Source: CAILZL01 sp963791615 (GTDB lineage: Bacteria; Pseudomonadota; Gammaproteobacteria; Steroidobacterales; Steroidobacteraceae). Taken from it: a DNA stretch of 64,000 bases. The notes beneath the pieces are model-generated. The model saw nothing but the letters and a program-made list of their open reading frames with translations. It did no database searches and was not told the origin of the DNA. Within the stretch, counting starts at the first letter, position 1, and every line of letters begins with the position of its first letter. The DNA lies in contig CAWBTE010000008.1 in the NCBI GenBank assembly GCA_963791615.1, positions 124,001 through 188,000 of the forward strand. The letters are read 5' to 3'. Below are positions 26,354 through 35,287 of this stretch, piece by piece. The translations under genes and the position numbers were made by a program.

Positions 26354-27748
26354 TTAACTCAGATGTCGGGCAATATCGTTGTAAAGAGTCAGCGTCAGCA
26401 GCATGAGCAGCATGGCGATACCCACTTGCTGACTGACTTGCTGCACTCGCTCTGAGACCGGGCTGCCTTTGAGCAGTTCCACCAGCTGATAGACAATCTG
26501 TCCGCCATCCAGCATCGGGATGGGCAGCAGGTTGAAGATTCCGATACTGATGCTGATCAGCGCCAGCCAGTTCAGAAAGGCCATGCCACCCTGTCGGGCT
26601 GCCGCGCCGCTGAATTCAACAATACTGATGGCGCCACTCAGATTCTTGGTGGATACCTCACCAATCACCATCTTCCACATGATCTTCAGCGACAACGCCG
26701 ACGTGTCCCAGGTCTGCGTAAAGCCCTGCCCCAGCGCCGCCAGCGGGCCATATTTCTGCAGCGCGCGCATTTCATCGGGAATGGTGACGGAAGTGGCTTG
26801 CGGCGAGATGCCGATACGCCCGACTTCACGACCGTTATCCTGAACGGCCGCAATCGTCATGGCCAATTCCAGCTGCTGCTCGCCCCGCTGCACCACTACC
26901 CGCACCTCGCGATTCATGCGTGGCGACACCAGCGTGACCAGTGCTGAAAAATCCTGCACCGGCTGACCATCGAGCCGCAGTACGGTATCGCCAACCTTGA
27001 TACCCGCCGCGTCCGCCGCGCCACCCGCAACCAGCGTACCCACTACGGCCGGTGGCGAGGGTCGCCAGAAATCAAAGCCGAGACCCGACATCATTGATTC
27101 AGGCTCAGTCAGGTCGCGGCGTCCTTTTCCCGGCTGCAAGAGGATTTCACGCGTCGTATCGCTTTGGCCCTGCCCCTGCTTATCACGCACGCGCATCTGC
27201 ACTGTGCCGTCAGTAATCGAATCAATGATGCCGATCAGCACTTCTTCACGTGTGCTGACCGCCTTACCCTGCACGGCGGTGATCAGGTCATCGCTGCGCA
27301 GGCCGGCACGCGCCGCAATGGAGTCGGGCGTGACTGCACCTACTACCGGCTTGAAGGACGGAATGCCCACCATCAGCAACACCCAGTAGGCCAGCACGGC
27401 AAAGATCAGGTTGGCGAACGGGCCGGCCAGCAAAGTCAGAATGCGTTTCCACACTGGCGCATGGTTGTAACTGTAAGGCTCGTCTTCAGGCGCGACATTG
27501 CCTTCGCGCAGATCCAGCATCTTGACGTAGCCACCGAGCGGAATGGAGCCGATGACGTATTCAACACCATCGTGCTTCGACACTCGCTTCCACAACGGTT
27601 TGCCGAAGCCCACCGCAAAACGCAGCACGCGAATGCCCAACTTGCGCGCCATCCAGAAGTGACCGTACTCATGCACGGCCACGAGAATGCCAATCGCGAC
27701 GATGAACGCCGCGAGCATGCCCAGCAGTGATAACGCTGCACTCAACAT
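26354..27748 (-). CDS. rseP: Site-2 protease RseP
   Basis: 464 residues, an inner membrane zinc metalloprotease that cleaves anti-sigma factors in the envelope stress response. The catalytic motif AVHEYGHFWMARKLGIRV is in the first membrane helix. Two PDZ regions follow (GLRSDDLITAVQGKAV and GIKVGDTVLRLDGQPV). The second zinc-ligand motif NLLPIPMLDGGQ lies near the C-terminus. It starts one base after the dxr stop. Confidence 0.95.
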   Translation of the reverse strand: MLSAALSLLGMLAAFIVAIGILVAVHEYGHFWMARKLGIRVLRFAVGFGKPLWKRVSKHDGVEYVIGSIPLGGYVKMLDLREGNVAPEDEPYSYNHAPVWKRILTLLAGPFANLIFAVLAYWVLLMVGIPSFKPVVGAVTPDSIAARAGLRSDDLITAVQGKAVSTREEVLIGIIDSITDGTVQMRVRDKQGQGQSDTTREILLQPGKGRRDLTEPESMMSGLGFDFWRPSPPAVVGTLVAGGAADAAGIKVGDTVLRLDGQPVQDFSALVTLVSPRMNREVRVVVQRGEQQLELAMTIAAVQDNGREVGRIGISPQATSVTIPDEMRALQKYGPLAALGQGFTQTWDTSALSLKIMWKMVIGEVSTKNLSGAISIVEFSGAAARQGGMAFLNWLALISISIGIFNLLPIPMLDGGQIVYQLVELLKGSPVSERVQQVSQQVGIAMLLMLLTLTLYNDIARHLS

Positions 27749-27749
27749 C

Positions 27750-28997
27750 TTATCCAGTTGCCCCCAAAGTCAGTTCGCTGCGCAGCTTGTCCTGCGCAGT
27801 GCGACGCGCCCATGCATCGACTGCCATCACCTGTTCCAGCGACTCCACCGGCCCACTCGCATGGGCAGCGAGCACCGTTTCAATCAGTAGCGGAATGCCG
27901 GTAAAACGCAGCCGTGATTCCAGAAATGCTGCAACCGCAATTTCATTGGCCGCATTGAGCACGGCCGGATAACTGCCCCCCAGTGCAGCCACCTGACGCG
28001 CCAGACGCAAGCAGGGAAAACGCTGCTCATCCGGGGCCTCGAACTCCAGGCGACCGGCACGCAGCAGATCGAGGGATTCTACACCGGACGCCAGCCGTTC
28101 TGGCCAACCCAGACCGCAGGCAATGGGCGTACGCATGTCCGGATTGCCGAGCTGCGCCAGCACCGAGCCATCCAGATACTCCACCAGCGAATGCACGATG
28201 CTCTGCGGATGGATCAGCACTTCGATTTGTTCGGCCGGAACAGCAAACAGCAAGCTGGCTTCAATCAGTTCCAGGCCCTTGTTCATCAAGCTGGCCGAAT
28301 CGACTGAAATCTTGCGGCCCATAACCCAGCGCGGATGCGCACAGGCCTGATCCGGCGTGACTGATTCCAGCTGTGTCGCCGGCATGCGCAGGAACGGACC
28401 ACCCGAAGCCGTGAGCAACAGGCGTTTCACCCCTGCGGGTGCCTGTCCGTTGTATCGCGAACGGTCGGGCAGGCATTGAAAGATGGCGTTGTGTTCACTG
28501 TCGATGGGCAGCAGCGTGGCGCCGCCGCTACGCACTGCCTCCATGAACAAGGCCCCGGACATGACCAGCGATTCCTTGTTGGCCAGCATGATGCGCTTGC
28601 CCGCCTGTGCGGCGGCCAGCGTCGAGCTCAGACCGGCAGCGCCGACAATCGCGGCCATGACAATGCCCACATCGGGATGCACAGCCAGCTCATCCAGCGC
28701 AGCAGCACCGGCCAGCACCTGTGTGTTCGAACCTGCTGCTGCCAGCTCCTGACGTAATTGCCGCGCAGCGTTTACATCGGCCAGCGCGGCAAATCTGGGC
28801 TTGAATGTCAGGCATTGCGCCTTCAGTCCGGCGACGTTGCGATGCGCCGCCAGCGCAATCACCTCAAAGCGATCCGGATGCTGCTCGATCACATCCAGTG
28901 TGTTCTCGCCAATGCTGCCCGTCGCGCCAAAAATGGCCACACCCTGACGTGGCTGCGATCCCGCGCTGGTTGCCACACTGGTTGTAGTGGCTGTCAT
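27750..28997 (-). CDS. dxr: 1-deoxy-D-xylulose-5-phosphate reductoisomerase
   Basis: 415 residues. It converts DXP to MEP, the committed step of the non-mevalonate isoprenoid pathway. It has the NADPH-binding motif IFGATGSIGENTLDVIEQH, IMLANKESLVMSG with the catalytic Lys-Glu, and GRKISVDSASLMNKGLELIE. The ATG overlaps the cdsA stop by 4 bases. It belongs with uppS downstream in the pathway to undecaprenyl phosphate. Confidence 0.95.
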   Translation of the reverse strand: MTATTTSVATSAGSQPRQGVAIFGATGSIGENTLDVIEQHPDRFEVIALAAHRNVAGLKAQCLTFKPRFAALADVNAARQLRQELAAAGSNTQVLAGAAALDELAVHPDVGIVMAAIVGAAGLSSTLAAAQAGKRIMLANKESLVMSGALFMEAVRSGGATLLPIDSEHNAIFQCLPDRSRYNGQAPAGVKRLLLTASGGPFLRMPATQLESVTPDQACAHPRWVMGRKISVDSASLMNKGLELIEASLLFAVPAEQIEVLIHPQSIVHSLVEYLDGSVLAQLGNPDMRTPIACGLGWPERLASGVESLDLLRAGRLEFEAPDEQRFPCLRLARQVAALGGSYPAVLNAANEIAVAAFLESRLRFTGIPLLIETVLAAHASGPVESLEQVMAVDAWARRTAQDKLRSELTLGATG

Positions 28998-29794
28998 GCT
29001 GGCATCACACCCAGGTGGATCAACCCGTACAGAAACAGCGGCGCCGCAGCAGCAACGCTGTCGATACGATCCAGTACACCGCCATGGCCCGGCAATATGC
29101 TGCCACTGTCCTTCAGCCCCGCATGACGCTTGAACAGGCTTTCAGTCAGATCGCCCACGATGGAAATCAATACCGTCAGCAGGCACAGCAACATGAAATC
29201 AGATGCAGGTTGCGCAAGTTTCCAGGTGCCGATCGCGGCCACTCCCATCGACAACACCAGCCCACCCAGCACGCCCTCCCAGGTCTTGCCGGGGCTGACG
29301 CGCGGCGCCAGTCGGGTATGGCCAAACCGACGGCCAAAAAGAAAGCCCCCCACATCGGCGCTGACCACCAGCAACAACAGGAACAATACCCACGACGCGC
29401 CCAGCATCAGCAGATAAACAATGCACAACCACGCAGGCGCCAGAACCAGCAAGCCTGCACCCCCCGTCAGCAGTGACGACTTGCGCAGCGGCAACAGCAG
29501 CAGCCACAGCAACGCCAGCAGCCACCACAGCAAGGTCACTTGCAGCATGGTTGGCAAATGCGCGGGATAAGCTTGCAGGAATCGCCACAGTGCATACATG
29601 GCGATCGCCACCAGCACGACATACGCAACGCGTGAAAATTGCTGCTTAAGGCCCGACAAGGCGGACCATTCCCACGCACCCAGCAGCACAAACGCGGCAA
29701 ACAGCAGTGCAGTCACCCTCAACGGCATGAACAGCAACATGGCAACCAGCGGCAGCCCGATCATCAACGCAGTCATGATGCGTTGTTTGAGCAT
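28994..29794 (-). CDS. cdsA: Phosphatidate cytidylyltransferase
   Basis: 266 residues with about eight membrane helices. It makes CDP-diacylglycerol for phospholipid synthesis. The family signatures SPGKTWEGVLGG and KRHAGLKDSGSILPGHGGVL followed by DRIDS are intact. The ATG overlaps the last base of the uppS stop (TGATG), and its own stop overlaps the dxr start, so the three are tightly coupled. Confidence 0.94.
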   Translation of the reverse strand: MLKQRIMTALMIGLPLVAMLLFMPLRVTALLFAAFVLLGAWEWSALSGLKQQFSRVAYVVLVAIAMYALWRFLQAYPAHLPTMLQVTLLWWLLALLWLLLLPLRKSSLLTGGAGLLVLAPAWLCIVYLLMLGASWVLFLLLLVVSADVGGFLFGRRFGHTRLAPRVSPGKTWEGVLGGLVLSMGVAAIGTWKLAQPASDFMLLCLLTVLISIVGDLTESLFKRHAGLKDSGSILPGHGGVLDRIDSVAAAAPLFLYGLIHLGVMPA

Positions 29795-30591
29795 CAGTGG
29801 CTCCCGTTGGCAGCGCGCCCGGGCGCAGCGACCTGCACTTGCTCGCCCGTCAGTCCAAAACGGCGTTGCCGCTCGGCAAAGTAGCGCAACGCTACCTGCA
29901 GTTCCGCTTCATTGAATTCGGGCCACAGCACATCGGTGAAATACAGTTCGGTGTAGGCGAGATTCCACAACAGGAAATTGCTGATGCGTCGTTCGCCGCC
30001 AGTGCGGATGAACAGATCAGGCTCGGGCACATCATGCAGTTCCAGATGCGCGCTGATATCAGCTTCATCAATACTGTCCGGTGTGCGACCGCCCTGCACG
30101 CACTGCTGCGCCAGCTTGCGGGTCGCCTGCACCAGGTCCCAGCGACCGCCATAGGCCACGGCAATCAGCAATTGCATGCCGGTATTGGCAGCCGTGCGCT
30201 GCTCAGCGGACGCGATGCGCTGTTGCAGATCAGCATTGAGCAGCGTGCGCTCACCAATGAACCGCACCCGGATGCCATTGCGATGCATGCTGTCAATCTC
30301 GCGATCCAGCGCCTGCACGAACAGATTCATCAGACTGGTGACTTCATCGGCCGGACGCTTCCAGTTCTCGCTGGAAAAAGCAAACAGCGTCAGGGCTTCG
30401 ATGCCCAGTCGCGCACAGGACTCGACCGTTGCGCGCACTGACTGCACGCCGGCATGATGACCAGCCGGTCGCGGCAGGCCACGTTTTTTGGCCCAGCGAC
30501 CATTGCCATCCATGATGACGGCCACATGACGTGGCCGTGCGCCAGGTGCAATGGAATCGGACGCAGCGGAATCAGACGAAGTTGTAGACAC
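29794..30591 (-). CDS. uppS: Undecaprenyl diphosphate synthase
   Basis: 265 residues. A cis-prenyltransferase that builds the C55 carrier for peptidoglycan and O-antigen. It has VAVIMDGNGRWAKKRGLPR with the catalytic Asp, FAFSSENWKRP, and the late signature RTGGERRISNFLLWN. It appears to start at a GTG (30591) four bases after the frr stop; the first 20 Ser-rich residues (STTSSDSAASDSIAPGARPR) are extra compared with E. coli. Confidence 0.94.
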   Translation of the reverse strand: MSTTSSDSAASDSIAPGARPRHVAVIMDGNGRWAKKRGLPRPAGHHAGVQSVRATVESCARLGIEALTLFAFSSENWKRPADEVTSLMNLFVQALDREIDSMHRNGIRVRFIGERTLLNADLQQRIASAEQRTAANTGMQLLIAVAYGGRWDLVQATRKLAQQCVQGGRTPDSIDEADISAHLELHDVPEPDLFIRTGGERRISNFLLWNLAYTELYFTDVLWPEFNEAELQVALRYFAERQRRFGLTGEQVQVAAPGRAANGSH

Positions 30592-30594
30592 GGG

Positions 30595-31152
30595 TCAGAC
30601 CTGCATGACTTCTTTTTCTTTTTCGACCAGAACCTGCTCGATCTCGGCCACATGCTTGTCGGTCAGCTTCTGCACATCGTCCTGGGCGCGACGTTCTTCA
30701 TCCTGCGAGATCAGCTTATCCTTGAGCAGTTCCTTCACATCCTGCAGCACATCGCGACGCACATTGCGCACCGCCACCCGCGCGTTCTCGCCTTCATGAC
30801 GAACCACCTTGACCATGTCACGACGACGTTCTTCGGTGAGGGGCGGCATGGGAATGCGGATGACCGTACCCGCCGTATTCGGCATCAGGCCCAGATCCGA
30901 TTTCATGATGGCTTTTTCGATGGGTTGCACCATGCCCTTCTCGAAGGGTGTAACCACCAGCGTGCGTGCATCTTCAACATTGATGCGCGCCACCTGCGAA
31001 ATCGGCGTATCGGTGCCGTAGTAGTCCACCTTGAGGTGATCCACCAGACTGGGGTGCGCACGGCCGGTGCGCAGCTTCTTCAAATCGTTACGCAAGGCCT
31101 GCACACATTTCTGCATGCGGTCGACGGCGTCTTTCTTGATATCTTCAATCAT
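30595..31152 (-). CDS. frr: Ribosome recycling factor
   Basis: 185 residues, the standard length. With EF-G it splits the post-termination ribosome. It has MIEDIKKDAVDRMQKCVQAL, RTGRAHPSLVDHLKVDYYG and PPLTEERRRDMVKVV. The ATG at 31152 is chosen because GGAG lies a few bases upstream and the family begins M-I-x-D-I; the frame opens two codons earlier. Confidence 0.96.
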   Translation of the reverse strand: MIEDIKKDAVDRMQKCVQALRNDLKKLRTGRAHPSLVDHLKVDYYGTDTPISQVARINVEDARTLVVTPFEKGMVQPIEKAIMKSDLGLMPNTAGTVIRIPMPPLTEERRRDMVKVVRHEGENARVAVRNVRRDVLQDVKELLKDKLISQDEERRAQDDVQKLTDKHVAEIEQVLVEKEKEVMQV

Positions 31153-31199
31153 GATCACTCCAGCCAGAAGCTGTGATGAACGGTGTCAGGCAATCAAAG

Positions 31200-31976
31200 T
31201 CAGTTGGTAACCAGCGTGCCCACGTCTTCGCCACGCACGATGCGCAGCAATTCACCGGGTACGGTGAGGTCAAACACCCGCAAGGGCAAATCATTCTCGC
31301 GGCACATGACAATGGCCGTGGCATCCATCACGCCCAGCCCGTCCGCCAGCACCTTCTCAAACTTCAGGTGGTCGTAGCGCTTCGCCTTGGGATTCTTTTT
31401 CGGATCAGATGTGTAAACGCCATCCACCTTGGTGGCCTTGAGCAACACGTCAGCATTGATCTCGATGGCGCGCAGGCTGGCGGCGGTATCCGTGGTAAAG
31501 AACGGATTACCGGTGCCGGCGGCGAAAATCGTCACCCGGCCTTTTTCCAGATGGCGCACGGCGCGACGCCGGATGTATTCCTCGCAGACTTCGTTGATGC
31601 GCACCGCCGACATGACCCGCGCGTAGCCGCCGATGGCTTCCAGTGCATCCTGCAGGGCCAGCGAGTTGATGACCGTGGCCAGCATGCCCATGTGGTCGCC
31701 GGTGACCCGATCCATGCCGGAGCGCGCCAGTCCCGCGCCGCGGAAAATATTGCCGCCGCCAATGACCACCGCAACCTGTACGCCCAGATTGGTCACCTGA
31801 TGAATCTCGCTGGCGATGCGCTTGAGCATCGCAGGGTCAATGCCATAGTCCGCTTCGCCCATCAGCGCTTCGCCCGAGAGCTTGAGCAGAATGCGAGACA
31901 GTTTGCCGTTACGACTTTTGACCGCAGCAGGCTTTTTGGTACTTCCCGTACCGGAGCTTGTATTGTTTTTGGTCAT
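31200..31976 (-). CDS. pyrH: UMP kinase
   Basis: 258 residues. It phosphorylates UMP to UDP. Amino-acid-kinase-family motifs RILLKLSGEALMG, VVIGGGNIFRG and VFDLTVPGELLRI are present. The N-terminus carries an extra Ser/Thr/Lys-rich stretch of about 25 residues (NNTSSGTGSTKKPAAVKSRN) before the core fold. ATG 31976 has GGGAA upstream. It lies downstream of the tsf terminator, so it probably has its own promoter in 31977-32045. Confidence 0.95.
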   Translation of the reverse strand: MTKNNTSSGTGSTKKPAAVKSRNGKLSRILLKLSGEALMGEADYGIDPAMLKRIASEIHQVTNLGVQVAVVIGGGNIFRGAGLARSGMDRVTGDHMGMLATVINSLALQDALEAIGGYARVMSAVRINEVCEEYIRRRAVRHLEKGRVTIFAAGTGNPFFTTDTAASLRAIEINADVLLKATKVDGVYTSDPKKNPKAKRYDHLKFEKVLADGLGVMDATAIVMCRENDLPLRVFDLTVPGELLRIVRGEDVGTLVTN

Positions 31977-32045
31977 GATTCCCAAGTGTAGCGTGCCGCG
32001 CTGCCCGTCGGCTCGATTTTTGGCCTTAACTTTCCGTAATTTACC

Positions 32046-32078
32046 CTAAAAATAACCCCGCACTGGGCGGGGCTATTT
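32046..32078 (-). terminator. Terminator of tsf
   Basis: On the minus strand, AAATAGCCCCGC pairs with GCGGGGTTATTT over 12 positions (one G-T) around a 5-base loop, followed by TTAGG. It starts 27 bases after the tsf stop codon. Confidence 0.8.
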
Positions 32079-32105
32079 ATCAAAATGGATCCAGAGGATT
32101 CAGGT

Positions 32106-33002
32106 CTAGCCGCCGAATGCCTGCTTCATCACTTCGGCCACATAGTCTTCCTTCTGCTTCTCGATACCGGCGCCCACTTCAAAGCGCAGGAACGAAGCCA
32201 CCTCGGCTTTGTTGGCCTTCAGATACTGCTCAACGGTCTGCTTGTCGTCTTTCACGAAGGGCTGACCCAGCAGGGTGATTTCACCCACCCACTTGCGCAG
32301 CTTGCCGTCGATGATCTTGGCCAGCATTTCTTCCGGCTTGCTGGCATTTTTCGGATCCAGCTTGATTTGCTCCAGCTGGATTTCTTTTTCTTTGGCCACC
32401 ACCTCGGCAGGCACCTCGGCCACCGACAGATGCGGCGGATTGATGGCCGCCACATGCATGGCGACATCCTTGGCCACGGCTTCATCGCCCGACTTCAATG
32501 CCACCAGGGCACCGATGCGCGAGCCATGCAGGTAGGTGCCGATCACCGGAGCCTCCACTAGTGCCACGCGACGGATAGTGATGTTCTCGCCGATCTTGGC
32601 AATCAGGACGCGACGGGCTTCTTCAACGGTACTGCCGTCCGCCAGTTTCCCGGACAGAATAGCTTCGACGCCCTGGGCGTGAACGGCCAGCGCGACCTTG
32701 CCGGCATTCGCCGCAAAGTTCTGGAAGTCTTTTTCGCGGGCAACGAAGTCGGTTTCGCAGTTCACTTCTACTACGGCAGCAGTTTTGCCATCGGCACTGC
32801 GCTCAATCACGACCACGCCTTCAGCAGCGATACGACCCGCTTTCTTGTCAGCCTTGGCGAGACCCGTTTTGCGCATCATTTCTGCGGCGGCATCCAGATC
32901 ACCATTGGTTTCTGTGAGGGCCTTCTTGCATTCCATCATGCCGGCGCCGGTGCGTTCACGCAGGGTCTTTACGGCTTCAGCCGTGATCAATATTGCAGAC
33001 AT
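32106..33002 (-). CDS. tsf: Translation elongation factor Ts
   Basis: 298 residues. It is the nucleotide exchange factor for EF-Tu. The N-terminal UBA-like helix region ITAEAVKTLRERTGAGMMEC and CETDFVAREKDFQNF are intact, with the core dimerisation region behind. GGAGAG eight bases before ATG 33002 decides this start over the open frame to 33056. It is separated from rpsB by an attenuator-like hairpin. Confidence 0.96.
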   Translation of the reverse strand: MSAILITAEAVKTLRERTGAGMMECKKALTETNGDLDAAAEMMRKTGLAKADKKAGRIAAEGVVVIERSADGKTAAVVEVNCETDFVAREKDFQNFAANAGKVALAVHAQGVEAILSGKLADGSTVEEARRVLIAKIGENITIRRVALVEAPVIGTYLHGSRIGALVALKSGDEAVAKDVAMHVAAINPPHLSVAEVPAEVVAKEKEIQLEQIKLDPKNASKPEEMLAKIIDGKLRKWVGEITLLGQPFVKDDKQTVEQYLKANKAEVASFLRFEVGAGIEKQKEDYVAEVMKQAFGG

Positions 33003-33020
33003 TGCATTACTCTCCAAGCG

Positions 33021-33049
33021 AAAACCCGCCCGAAGCAACTCCGGACGGG
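33021..33049 (-). terminator. Attenuator-like hairpin between rpsB and tsf
   Basis: On the minus strand CCCGTCCGGAG-TTG-CTTCGGGCGGG (11 pairs, two G-T) is followed by TTTT. In E. coli a terminator in the rpsB-tsf gap lowers tsf relative to rpsB; the same role is inferred here. Confidence 0.75.
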
Positions 33050-33126
33050 ATTTCAATTAACATGCCACTAAACATTCAATCAGCTACACAAGTAGCTGAT
33101 TTTGTAAGGATAACTTACACCAATAA

Positions 33127-34074
33127 TCAGGCTTCGCCAGCCGTCTTGCGCTTGACAGCACGACGTCCTTCCGCATCACCATCCGCTTCCTCATCGGCCG
33201 CTTCAGCGGTGGCTGAGGTTACGACTGCGTCCCCTTCAACCAGTGCCTTGTCAATGGTGCCGGCGCCACGACGGGCCACCGTCTTCTTTTTGGCAGCAAC
33301 CGGCCTGCGGCGTGCTGCAGGCGTGCGCGCCTTGGGTTTGCCTTCTTCATCGAGTTCGACAAATTCATCTTCACCGGCGGGCACTTCCGGCGACGCCGAT
33401 CTGCCATCCAGTACGGAATCCGACATACCGGTGACATACAGCTGAATGGCGCGCATGGCGTCATCGTTGCCAGGAATCACGTAATCCACGCCTTCCGGCG
33501 AGCAGTTGGAATCCACCACGGCCACGACGGGAATGCCCAGCTTGCGGGCTTCGTGAATGGCGATGTGCTCATGGCCCACATCAATGACGAACAATACGTC
33601 GGGCAGAGAATCCATGTGCTTGATACCGCCCAGGCTGCGATGCAGCTTGTCCAGCTCGCGGCGCAATTGAATGGCTTCGCGCTTGCTGTGCAGTTCGAGC
33701 GTGCCGTTGGCAGTCATTTCCTCAAGCTCCTTCAGGCGCTTGACCGAACCACGCACAGTCTTGAAATTGGTGAGCATGCCACCCAGCCAGCGATGGCTGA
33801 CGAACGGCATGCCGCAGCGTTCGGCTTCCTGCTTGATGGATTCGCGGGCGGAGCGCTTGGTGCCCACGAACAGCACCTTGCCGCCATCGGCGACAACCTG
33901 ACGAATGAACGTTGCCGCGTCGTTGAACAACGGCAGGCTCTTTTCCAGATTGATGATATGAATACGGTTACGTTCACCGAAGATGTACTGAGCCATCTTG
34001 GGGTTCCAGAAGCGGGTTTGATGTCCGAAATGAACACCCGCTTCCAGCATCTGTCGCATGGACACGCTGGACAT
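33127..34074 (-). CDS. rpsB: 30S ribosomal protein S2 with long C-terminal tail
   Basis: 315 residues. The core is standard (MLEAGVHFGHQTRFWNPKM, FVGTKRSARESIKQEAERC, PDVLFVIDVGHEHIAIHEAR). Most S2 proteins end near 240 residues; here about 80 extra residues follow DSVLDGRSASPEV. They are first acidic (EDEFVELDEEG), then basic and Ala-rich (ARTPAARRRPVAAKKKTVAR), then acidic again. GGAGAG before ATG 34074 fixes the start. The tail is in frame with no sign of a frameshift and is probably disordered. Confidence 0.95.
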   Translation of the reverse strand: MSSVSMRQMLEAGVHFGHQTRFWNPKMAQYIFGERNRIHIINLEKSLPLFNDAATFIRQVVADGGKVLFVGTKRSARESIKQEAERCGMPFVSHRWLGGMLTNFKTVRGSVKRLKELEEMTANGTLELHSKREAIQLRRELDKLHRSLGGIKHMDSLPDVLFVIDVGHEHIAIHEARKLGIPVVAVVDSNCSPEGVDYVIPGNDDAMRAIQLYVTGMSDSVLDGRSASPEVPAGEDEFVELDEEGKPKARTPAARRRPVAAKKKTVARRGAGTIDKALVEGDAVVTSATAEAADEEADGDAEGRRAVKRKTAGEA

Positions 34075-34378
34075 GTAATCTCTCCAAATTGTAGGGGTTA
34101 GGCCGCCACGCATCCCTTACGACAACCCGGAAAATCCTGCCTCAGACCATTTCGTGAAAAATGGGTCTGTTGCGTTCAATATCCGGGCACCCAGCCGCAA
34201 GTGTCGATACGTGTGTGGTTTTGATTGCGAAAAAAGCGCGCGCTTTATACCATGAGTTTCGTTATCAACCAACTATTTATGCGCGTCCTGGCGGACGTCG
34301 TCAGCGGCCACGAATTGTAATTCAGGGCCCGCCAACAGGCAGCAGCCACTGCCCAACGCCGCCACCCGCAGGTTCACC
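34075..34378. promoter_or_regulatory. Divergent promoter region of rpsB and map, with rpsB leader
   Basis: No gene lies in these 304 bases. On the minus strand TTGGTT (34267-34272) and TATAAA (34254-34259) are 17 bases apart and make a good sigma-70 promoter. The -10 is followed by GCGCGCGC, a GC-rich discriminator like those of stringently controlled ribosomal promoters. The inferred leader of about 170 nt contains a hairpin (AGACC-CATTT with AAATG-GTCT). It may bind S2 for feedback control, as the rpsB leader does in E. coli; this is inference. Confidence 0.5.
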
Positions 34379-35161
34379 ATGACATTTACCATCAAGACTC
34401 CCGCCGAACAGGACGCCATGCGGCGTGCCGGCCGTATGGCCGCCGACCTGCTCGACTTCATCGAACCCCACGTTCAGCCCGGCATCACCACCGACGAACT
34501 GAACAACCTGTGCCATCAGCATATGCTGGAAGTGCAGAAAACCATCCCTGCCCCGCTCAATTACCGGGGCTTCCCGCGCTCCATCTGCACCTCGGTCAAT
34601 CACGTGGTTTGCCATGGCATCCCCGGCGACAAGAAGCTGAAAACGGGTGACATCGTCAACGTGGACGTCACCCCCATCACCGATGGCTGGCATGGCGATG
34701 CCAGCCGAACTTTTGCGGTGGGCAAAATCGCGCCACCTACGGAACGCCTGATCGAGGTGACCTATCGGGCCATGTGGCTGGGCATCAAGCAGCTGCGCCA
34801 TGGTGCGCGGCTGGGTGATGTCGGGTCAGTGATTCAGCAGTATGTGGAAGCCCAGCACTACTCGGTGGTGCGCGAGTATTGCGGACATGGCATTGGTCAG
34901 GTCTTTCATGAGGACCCGCAGGTGCTGCACTACGGCGAAGCCGGCACCGGCTTTGAGTTGCGGGCCGGCATGACCATTACCGTGGAACCCATGGTGAACG
35001 TGGGCAAGCGGCACGTACGGCTGCTGCCGGATGGCTGGACTGTCGTCACCAAGGATCATTCACTGTCAGCCCAGTGGGAACACACCGTACTGGTCACGGA
35101 CACGGGCTACGAAGTACTGACACTGGGTGCCCGGGAACGCGAACAAGGCGCGCCGGTTTAG
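34379..35161 (+). CDS. map: Methionine aminopeptidase type I
   Basis: 260 residues. It removes the initiator Met from nascent proteins. All five metal ligands can be placed: VDVTPITDGWHGDASRTF (two Asp), GHGIGQVFHEDPQVLHYGE (His), TITVEPMV (Glu) and SAQWEHTVLVT (Glu). The ATG directly follows a GTTCACC stretch with little ribosome binding site. It is divergent from rpsB, as in many proteobacteria. Confidence 0.96.
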   Translation: MTFTIKTPAEQDAMRRAGRMAADLLDFIEPHVQPGITTDELNNLCHQHMLEVQKTIPAPLNYRGFPRSICTSVNHVVCHGIPGDKKLKTGDIVNVDVTPITDGWHGDASRTFAVGKIAPPTERLIEVTYRAMWLGIKQLRHGARLGDVGSVIQQYVEAQHYSVVREYCGHGIGQVFHEDPQVLHYGEAGTGFELRAGMTITVEPMVNVGKRHVRLLPDGWTVVTKDHSLSAQWEHTVLVTDTGYEVLTLGAREREQGAPV

Positions 35162-35287
35162 GCATCCAACAAGCGCGAAGCGTCACAGCTACTGTGGCAT
35201 CATGCGCGCGCCCAGACAGGACCCAAAACCTGTTCTCAAGTGGCGTGATTCCGAGCCCCGTCTTATCCACCCTTGTCCGGCAGCCAC

